Source: Sceloporus undulatus
Taxonomy: Eukaryota; Chordata; Lepidosauria; Squamata; Phrynosomatidae
NCBI RefSeq assembly: GCF_019175285.1
Contig: NC_056524.1
Coordinates: 173,811,563-173,875,562 of the forward strand
Length of the DNA: 64,000 nt
Direction of reading: 5' to 3'
The position numbers and the translations under genes were made by a program. Of the stretch, positions 59,201 through 64,000 are shown piece after piece. Numbering within the stretch: the first letter of the stretch is position 1; every line of letters starts with the position of its first letter. The notes beneath the pieces are model-generated. The model ran no database searches and was not told the DNA's origin. It saw only the letters and a program-made list of their open reading frames with translations.

Positions 59201-62200
59201 TGTAAATTTAAAACTTTTTTGAAACTTTGTAAAAAAAAAAGTAGTTGACATTTAAGTTCAAACAGTGCATTGTAAAGATTGGTAAGCCTCCTAGCTTCTC
59301 TGGGTATATGTTTCCAAATGGAAAAGTATGGTAGATTTTGTAACATTAATAAGGTGCCACAACAACAACAACAACCTCTTCCAAATGTGCCAAACTAAGA
59401 AAATTTAGCTTTTGCTCATAACCAGCCTGAAAAACCCACAAAAAACTATAACCAGGACTGTTTAACAGCTAGAGGGCTGGGGCCATTTATAATATTTTAT
59501 GGGCCATTCATATTATTAGAACAATTCATAATATTTAACATAGCGTAAGCCACCTTGAGTCCCATTATTAAGGGAAATGTAAGCTATACATTAATAAATA
59601 ACAATGTATTATATTATTACTACTACTGCTCCTCACAACATCTGGGCCTAACCTGCCTCATTAGTTATTGTGAGGCTTAAATGAAATAACCCATTGTGTC
59701 TACTGTCCTGTGCTCCTTGAAGGGAAAACAGTATACAAACAGTATAAATAATAATAAAAACAACAACACAGGATTGGTAGCAGAGAACAGCCCGGGGGTG
59801 CCTAATACTCAAAACATTGCCAAAATTAAGCGGCATAGACAGGAACATTCAGAGCCCTACATAAGGGCAGGTTTAAAAGAATTTTAAAATATACTGTTGT
59901 TATTATTGTTGCTGTTCTGATTTAATACTGTGTCAAAACATAGAGGATAAAATCCCACTTTTTCAAATAATTGTAACTGCACAAAGAAGAAATCAATTTA
60001 ATATTTAGCCAAAGCACCAGATTTTTTTTAAAGGCTTTAACAGCACATAAATCCACACACCAAGCAGTAAAAAGATGTCCTGGCTCCAGCGGAACAAAAC
60101 AAGAATTAGCAATCCAGGCAAGTTGTTTTTGTTGCAATGGGCATATACAAGTTGTTCAACCTTTACTAAACATGAAAATGTGAAGTTCTGCCAAGACAAC
60201 ACATCTTTAGTTTTCATGCACAGGAAAAAGGCAGGTCATCTTGTTAAGGATATTCTAGAAGGGTATTTTTGAAATTCTAAGGTTTGCCAGATTTTGATGG
60301 AGGAAAGCAAAAAGGAGATCACTACTGACACTATATCACGTGGGGTGGATTATCTACATGCATATTGCAATAGACTAAGAAAGCATCCTAATTCAGCAAA
60401 GAACAGAACTTCTGGTTAGAGGAAGAATCTGAGAAACTCGGCAGTAACAGTTTGTTACAATATCTGCAAACAGTAAGAGCTAAACCAAAAAATAAATCAA
60501 TAAACTTCTGGCTATTTTTTTCTCCTAATGAGCACCAGAGGCACTCGTTATAGGGACAGAATGTATGACATATGAAAGCTTACCTTTTGCTAATTCTGTA
60601 ATGTGCAGTCTCCAAGACTCCCGTTATGGGGTTTGAAATGGTGGCTCGCCTCAGCTGTGAAGCGAACCAATCAGAATAGTTGAATTACAATGTATATCTC
60701 GCATCACATCCATCCGACCATTCAGAACCCTATGTTGGAGCACAGGCTCCAGTAGGGTTCCTGTCCCTTAGGATAATATGCATATGGGCAGTGTAGTATC
60801 TTGCCAAGCGGATACTACCCTTTTCGTAACATATAAGTACAAGAATGCAACTCACCTGTACCTGAAGCAGCAGGCTACTCCTTATAATTACTGAAACCAC
60901 AGTAAAAATCAGGACTAAGAATTGGACAAAGCCATCTACTTTATTTATAAGTTCAAACCTGAAAATTCCCTGTACATATTTGATATATGTATTGCAGTTA
61001 TGTCTGTGTTACCCTAGGTTTACCTGTGTGTGGCTTAAGGCAAGGCTGGTCTACCTGCCAAAACTGGGATTACTCTTGATCCCTCCAGTAGCTAACACAG
61101 GAGTGTGTAACCATGATTTATCCTCCTGACAACTCTTGGACAACCTTTAATTTCTCAGAGGAAAAGTAGTGGGTGCTGTGAGCCCAAGCTAAACTAAGGC
61201 CTGGTACAGACGGGCCCTCAGTGATGCCTTCATCACGTGCTAAGGTTGCCTCAGGGTGGAGCGCCCACATGCCTCGTGACCCTAACATGTGGCAGCGGCA
61301 TAATAGCGGTGCCCTGTATACACGGTCGCAGCCATTGTTACGTAAGCACTGCATGGTGCCTGCACGGTGCCGTGCAGTGCTTACGTAATGAGTGTGCCAA
61401 TGGTGCACTTGTTATGCCGCCCCTGCAGCATAAAAAGAACCCGCTTTTTGCGGGTTCTTTTTCCGCCGGAGGGAAGCCATACGGTTTAGTGGCTGCAACT
61501 TCCCTCCGGTGGAGAAACAGGCGGTGGTAGGCCGCCATTTTTGGCGGACTGTACCGCTCCTAAGGAGGAGTTAGCCAGAGTGCAGGTGAGGGTTGTGTGA
61601 GGCTATGTCAGAGTGCTTCTCCAGAGAAGCCTCAATGAAAGGTTCTCCGTGAGACCCTTCTGAATGAACAATTTGTAGCCCGTGTATTGATACTGAACAT
61701 GCCACACTTATTCAGAAACACATCTACTTATAGACTGGTGCTGACAAAGCAATACATGAGACACATGAGCTCCTTTCAAAATAGCAGCGAAAGTGAGTAG
61801 TCACCCCTGCAGCACAACAGAGACATTTGAGCACCGGTTCTCAAAGAAAGGGACAGCTTCTTGTCAACCTCTTGACAGAAGAGAGGGTTATCTCCCTCAG
61901 ACCTTATGCTGAGGAGATATAATCTGGATCTCTATATATCATCTTCCTTGCTTCATTGGCAAGCGCCTTAGGTGGGCCATCACTGGCCTACAAAGTCTTT
62001 CAAGTTTTTTATACTGTCTTCTGTTTCCAAAAATCAAATTATCCTATATGCATAACATGGATAAGCTGCTTTTATTTAAAGTATCATGCAAGAGTGGGCA
62101 CCGGTTGGCAGCTGGGTGCTTCATGAGCCTCAGGAGATTTTGGAAACCTATTCCCCCACTCTAGAAAAAAACCTGGGCTTTTGTCCCCCACCCTATTTCT

Positions 62201-63404
62201 ATTACAGACAGGGAGAATTGTACTGCCCCCTTTATGAATCCTGCCCTTTAAATCCAGGGTTACTTAATTTCTTTCAAGAGCTTGGACTATCTATAATAAG
62301 GTGACTGCAAGATGCATAGATAAACCATATGTTACACACCACAATAACTACTGCACAGGTGAATATAAAAATATATGACTATCTATCACTGTGATGGATA
62401 CAGTGACTCAGAACTGCATCTGCCCTTATAATTTACCTTTCCAAAAGTAATGTAGAAGAAAAACAGCAGTAGCAGCAAAACATTCATGCAGAGGTGGTTC
62501 GTGTATAGTATAAAGATCCTGAATTCCTGCTGCCTTCAGGATTGCCTTCCAAAACAAGGCACACAAAGGTTCAACCCTGTTAAACAGCAGGGAGAAGTGA
62601 CACACAGAAAGCCTAGGTTGGATTATCAGTTCTGTATGGCCTATTCTGACAGGCAGTGCCACACCTGCTACCTATTGTGCTGTTTACTGCAATACACCAA
62701 GGACTGGATTTAGGAGCTCTGCAGATAAATCATGAGCTCTAACCTTGAGCTAAACCAAAGGTCTACATTAATGACACAGAGAAGATGTTTTATTATAGAA
62801 TTACCAAAAGCAAGGCACACTGCTGCAAAATAAAAGCTGGGAAGGGGAATCTGTGCATTGGTAGCATCATTTAAAATATATGGACAGTTTAGATTCTTTA
62901 CCCTTGGTTTTGCAAGCTCTTTGACAGTTTCTATTTCTTCATCGGAAATTATTTCTAGGAAGCGAACAATACGAGGACGGTCCCACTCATCCTCTTGCTT
63001 GACAGGTCCCAGTATATACCTAGGATTCCTATTTCCATCAGAATAACGGCAAAAAAGTTTCTTCTGTCTTCTAGGAGTCTACAAGTTTTAAATAAAAGAT
63101 TAAATGTTATTAAACAAATACATGCATATCAGACAGGCAAAAAATAGCTAGCAATACTGGTACTGGATTATGAACATTTTAAGAATACATATGTTTATTA
63201 CCATTTTTAGACCTTCTCCACGGCACAACATTTCATATTTCTGTCTCTCTGGCAGATAATCTTTTGATTTTTTCTGACTTTTAGTTTCTTTTCCTGTCTT
63301 TTCATCTGTTTCGGCAATGGATTTGTTCGCTTCTTTTTCTTTTTCTTTAGACATTATATATTCAAAGTATTTCAAATTGCCATTTGCTCGCTGATGCTCT
63401 GGCT
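44219..63404 (-). CDS. P4HA1: P4HA1 (collagen prolyl 4-hydroxylase subunit alpha-1), 3' half
   Basis: Exons, in transcription order: 63202-63404, 62902-63078, 60584-60654 or 58753-58823, 52748-52847, 51729-51782 or 51617-51670, 48799-48864, 46274-46342, 44729-44825, 44219-44289. One choice from each pair gives 908 nt, about 302 residues. The protein works in the ER with PDI as an alpha2beta2 tetramer and hydroxylates X-Pro-Gly prolines of procollagen using Fe(II), 2-oxoglutarate, O2 and ascorbate. Seen: the linker with DYLPERQKYEMLCRGEGLKM; TPRRQKKLFCRY; the catalytic fold with iron ligands in H-F/Y-D and the later His in STRHAACPV; the 2-oxoglutarate-binding Lys in VGNKW; the end in SLSELD. 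All joints agree in phase. The N-terminal half and peptide-binding domain exons lie to the right, outside the window. Human order relative to PLA2G12B is kept. Confidence 0.98.
44729..44825 (-). CDS. P4HA1: P4HA1 exon with distal iron His and 2-oxoglutarate Lys
   Basis: 97 nt: GTAVFWYNLFPSGEGDYSTR, then HAACPVLVGNKW and one base of the next codon. The His after STR is the third iron ligand and the Lys of GNKW binds the 2-oxoglutarate carboxylate (human H483 and K493 as I recall). Donor TGGG/gtaagt. Confidence 0.97.
44858..45050 (+). mobile_element. tRNA-type SINE (CAA-tail family) in P4HA1 intron
   Basis: 'agagccaacatggtgtagtg', 'gtgctggactatgactctaa', 'cttggccatggaaacctact', 'gtcacattctctcagtccc', 'cttgaaggtacacaacaacg'. 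It lies about 30 nt from the splice acceptor of the exon at 44729-44825. Confidence 0.87.
45736..45915. mobile_element. Tigger-like MITE, worn
   Basis: 'gtgggctcttgttatccatg' at left and 'ttttttgttatccatggga' at right. The inverted arrangement is weak and the right terminus is lost. Confidence 0.45.
46274..46342 (-). CDS. P4HA1: P4HA1 exon (MSDVSAGGATVFPEVGASVW)
   Basis: 69 nt, 23 codons, phase 0 both sides, ending PRK/gtaggt. Core beta strands of the double-stranded beta-helix. Confidence 0.97.
47020..47110. repeat. AT-rich palindromic tract (AATAAT/ATTATT)
   Basis: Alternating 'gaataataattcattatta', 'ttattattattcattacc', 'attatggtaatgaag' and 'aatgaataataatgaatg' words form overlapping hairpins. 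Confidence 0.7.
47111..47575 (+). mobile_element. CR1 LINE fragment (ORF2 3' portion), old
   Basis: 'ctaagtatggttctggtcac', 'gagctggaaaagttgtataa', 'aagttatcaagaggttggag', 'caattccatgtgaatgaaag', 'cttaaaattatgcatggcat' and 'ggagattcaggataggtaaa' follow the order of CR1 ORF2 near its 3' end, with many changes. Lies in P4HA1 intron. Confidence 0.8.
48195..48390. mobile_element. hAT-like MITE, worn
   Basis: 'gttatagcactaagattcca' and 'cagtcagtggaatc' outside, 'ccttatggaatttgcagttt' and 'tacaaagcccaggattcta' inside, in the family order. Confidence 0.6.
48799..48864 (-). CDS. P4HA1: P4HA1 exon (KDEPDAFKELGTGNRIATWL)
   Basis: 66 nt, 22 codons ending FY/gtaagt, phase 0 both sides. This is the exon joined to whichever copy of the HxD exon is used. 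Confidence 0.97.
49528..50033. mobile_element. TIR element related to 17270-17822
   Basis: Starts 'atggcgtcagtagaggtgtg' with 'ccaggtgacaccctaag', ends 'ctagtgatgccactgatg' with 'gggtgatgccaaccctag'. Confidence 0.5.
51617..51670 (-). CDS. P4HA1: P4HA1 HxD exon, downstream copy (GC donor)
   Basis: 54 nt encoding VANYGVGGQYEPHYDFAR. The acceptor is a long T-run with 'ttccag'. The donor reads CGG/gcaagt, a GC-AG intron; taking the nearest GT instead would add 4 nt and break the frame with the next exon. H and D of HYD are iron ligands (human H412 and D414 as I recall). Tandem copy of the exon at 51729-51782, 58 nt away. Both copies end with the same phase. Expected to be used alternatively. Confidence 0.88.
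51729..51782 (-). CDS. P4HA1: P4HA1 HxD exon, upstream copy (GT donor)
   Basis: 54 nt encoding VANYGVGGQYEPHFDFGR. The acceptor is 'cttcttctgccgtag' and the donor AGG/gtaagt. Chicken P4HA1 has, as I recall, HFDFGR here, and human HFDFAR. Differs from the downstream copy at 14 bases, with 11 codons changed silently and only F/Y and G/A altered in the protein. Confidence 0.93.
52748..52847 (-). CDS. P4HA1: P4HA1 exon (SAWLSGYEHPVVARINARIQ)
   Basis: 100 nt: (S)AWLSGYEHPVVARINARIQ then DLTGLDVSTAEELQ/gtaagc. The first base completes the Ser codon begun by either 71-nt alternative exon. Confidence 0.97.
53190..53367. mobile_element. mariner/Tigger-like MITE, TA target duplication
   Basis: Ends 'cagtgcgcctgtgtcataca' and 'cgtaagggaagagccgactg', imperfectly inverted. 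TA at 53188-53189 and 53368-53369. In P4HA1 intron. Confidence 0.75.
53525..53735. mobile_element. hAT-like MITE
   Basis: 'gggaattctggggtttgtag' and 'ctacaggctggaaccagtta' with outer 'atagcactatacaattacag' and 'ggaatcatagtgctattatt' as inverted arms. Confidence 0.65.
54318..54339 (+). repeat. (GT)n microsatellite
   Basis: Eleven GT units in P4HA1 intron. Confidence 0.9.
55481..55694 (+). mobile_element. tRNA-type SINE with GCTATT-type tail, sense
   Basis: 'catggtggtgcagtggttaa', 'ctgcagccacaacattgtga', 'gtttgatcctagagg', 'catcctttcgtaggtcagta', 'ccagcttgttgggggcaatt', 'aagcggtacagaaatgta'. The same family as 29801-30032. Confidence 0.85.
55731..55917. mobile_element. foldback element
   Basis: 'agattatcacctgtcttttt' and 'aaaaaggtgcctgataatct' are inverted ends, with 'tgggcatgggcttaaagt' and 'ctttaagcccatacccat', and 'atggatgttatcgca' and 'gcaataacatccat' inside. 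Nearly all of it is arm. Confidence 0.85.
57757..57982. mobile_element. DNA element with about 60-bp terminal inverted repeats
   Basis: 'cagcagccactgggagtaac' through 'gatgcaacaggctgatgttt' on the left, and 'ggaaacatcaatgtgctgca' through 'cttgcagtggttgctgc' on the right, are inverted. Second copy at 6105-6311. In P4HA1 intron; no transposase frame. Confidence 0.75.
58753..58823 (-). CDS. P4HA1: P4HA1 alternative 71-nt exon, downstream member
   Basis: 71 nt: LSR then ATVHDPQTGKLTTAHYRVSK plus AG of a split Ser codon. This is the form in the canonical human protein (human ATVHDPETGKLTTAQYRVSK). Acceptor 'tttttgtag', donor AGAG/gtaagg. Because 71 is not a multiple of 3, using both members or neither shifts the frame. 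The mutually exclusive use of exons 9 and 10 is established for human P4HA1. Confidence 0.97.
59220..59620. other. intronic stretch with LINE 3'-end remnants
   Basis: Holds a scrap of the 'gcctgaaaaacccacaaaaa' TIR element (59424-59452) and a LINE-like end 'gcgtaagccaccttgagtcc' with 'attaataaataacaatg' (about 59505-59610). Nothing else recognised. Confidence 0.4.
60584..60654 (-). CDS. P4HA1: P4HA1 alternative 71-nt exon, upstream member
   Basis: 71 nt: LRR then ATISNPITGVLETAHYRISK plus AG of a split Ser codon. The human alternative exon has ATISNPITGDLETVHYRISK as I recall. Acceptor 'cgcttcacag', donor AAAG/gtaagc. 1.76 kb separates it from the second member, so frame and not distance enforces exclusivity here. 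Confidence 0.97.
61200..61585. mobile_element. GC-rich hairpin-dense element in P4HA1 intron
   Basis: Starts with 'ggcctggtacagacgggccc', a start also seen at 36812 ('gcctgttacagacagcc'). Contains three strong inverted repeats: 'ttacgtaagcactgcatggt' with 'gtgcagtgcttacgtaat' (61337-61389), 'aaaaagaacccgc' with 'gcgggttcttttt' (61432-61462), and 'gccggagggaag' with 'cttccctccggt' (about 61464-61510). Much richer in CpG than its surroundings. Probably a non-autonomous DNA element. Confidence 0.5.
62902..63078 (-). CDS. P4HA1: P4HA1 exon (TPRRQKKLFCRYSDGN...)
   Basis: 177 nt, 59 codons, phase 0 both sides: TPRRQKKLFCRYSDGNRNPR, YILGPVKQEDEWDRPRIVRF, LEIISDEEIETVKELAKPR. Donor AGG/gtaaag, acceptor 'aaacttgtag'. 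Start of the catalytic region. Confidence 0.97.
63202..63404 (-). CDS. P4HA1: P4HA1 exon (linker after the peptide-binding domain)
   Basis: 203 nt: two bases completing a Glu codon, then PEHQRANGNLKYFEYIMSKE, a Lys/Glu-rich linker (KEKEANKSIAETDEKTGKET), and DYLPERQKYEMLCRGEGLKM/gtaata. The linker differs freely from human while both flanks are nearly identical. Acceptor 'ttattttcatag'. Confidence 0.97.
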
Positions 63405-63797
63405 CTATGAAAATAAAGAAAAAGAAAATGTACACAAAATTTCTTAACTGCAGAGTGTGTTTTCCAAAAGCCTACTTTTTCTAACAACTTTTATATTGCT
63501 TTTCATGACAATTTTTACATTTAAGACAAATGATTAAATCTGTATATACCAAAATGTAATCCCTAAAGTTGGCCATTTCAGTCAGGAGCCATTCCTATAC
63601 TCATTGTTAAAAAGAACAACTCAGATACTCAATATGATAAACTTCTCTTTGTTGTTGCTTCCTATGTGAGCCTTCCCATCCAAAAAACTCAACAAGATCC
63701 AAAATGAACATTTCCTGAAATGACTGTAAGATTTTAACTCTGAAAGGGCTCTACATCTGCTCAGAGAAAGGATAGTTTTAAATTATGAATAGGACAA

Positions 63798-63880
63798 TCC
63801 TATGGATGTCCACTCAGAAGTAAATCCCAGCAAGTTCAGTGGAACTTATTTCCAGTGTGAATAGGATTACAGTATAGCCT
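63798..63880. mobile_element. short reptile repeat ('caatcctatgg...taggatt')
   Basis: 'aggacaatcctatggatgtc', 'cagaagtaaatcccagcaag' and 'tgtgaataggattacagta' match a common short palindromic repeat as I remember it. Confidence 0.5.
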
Positions 63881-64000
63881 TAAAAAATAAACTTTTACTC
63901 AGAAACTAAACTACTAGGAACAATATCCTTTGATCCACAGAGATTACTATGTATGCAAAACACTGATTATGGAGGTGAGATTTTTACGAAAAAGTAACAA

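Noticed and set aside
61432-61462. Hairpin with a T-run resembling a bacterial rho-independent terminator
   Set aside because: It lies in a vertebrate intron inside a repeat element. Nothing nearby is bacterial.

Overview
This window is vertebrate nuclear DNA. It is AT-rich, split genes run with long introns, and the intergenic and intronic DNA is packed with transposable-element fossils. The repeat set includes tRNA-type SINEs with a CAA-rich tail, a second tRNA-type SINE with a GCTATT-type tail, 5S-rRNA-derived SINEs, CR1 and CR1/L3 LINEs, and many short inverted-repeat DNA elements. It reads like a squamate reptile, probably a lizard; that assignment is inference from remembered repeat families, not a database result. 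Two runs of 10 N mark assembly gaps.

Three host genes are present, in the order and orientation I remember for human 10q22 (OIT3 > < PLA2G12B < P4HA1). (1) 8.5-11.8 kb, plus strand: the last two coding exons of OIT3, encoding the end of a ZP domain and the C-terminus. (2) 14.9-28.3 kb, minus strand: all four coding exons of PLA2G12B, giving a complete 203-residue secreted, catalytically dead phospholipase-A2-like protein. (3) 44.2-63.4 kb, minus strand: the 3' half of P4HA1, the catalytic subunit of collagen prolyl 4-hydroxylase, covering the linker after the peptide-binding domain and the whole catalytic domain. Every splice junction of the three genes was read by hand, and the phases agree throughout.

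The most interesting signal is in P4HA1. Besides the known mutually exclusive 71-nt exon pair (60.6 and 58.8 kb), the next small exon, which carries the iron-binding His-x-Asp motif, is also present twice (51,729-51,782 and 51,617-51,670). Both copies are exactly 54 nt and in the same phase, and they differ at 14 bases but only two residues (HFDFGR versus HYDFAR). Only 58 nt separate them, probably too short to splice out, and the downstream copy uses a GC donor. This looks like a second, steric, mutually exclusive switch placed on the active site.

The rest is repeat landscape: 1-8.4 kb and 11.9-14.8 kb around OIT3; 15-28 kb in and around PLA2G12B introns, with a 5'-truncated CR1/L3 LINE whose reverse transcriptase frame stays open for more than 1 kb; 28.5-38.3 kb intergenic, with many nested insertions (for example a solo LTR in a SINE and a mariner-like MITE in a foldback element); 38.4-42.1 kb unusually repeat-poor, possibly a distal P4HA1 3' UTR; and 44-64 kb P4HA1 introns. 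No CRISPR array, operon, tRNA, rRNA gene or intact virus was seen.
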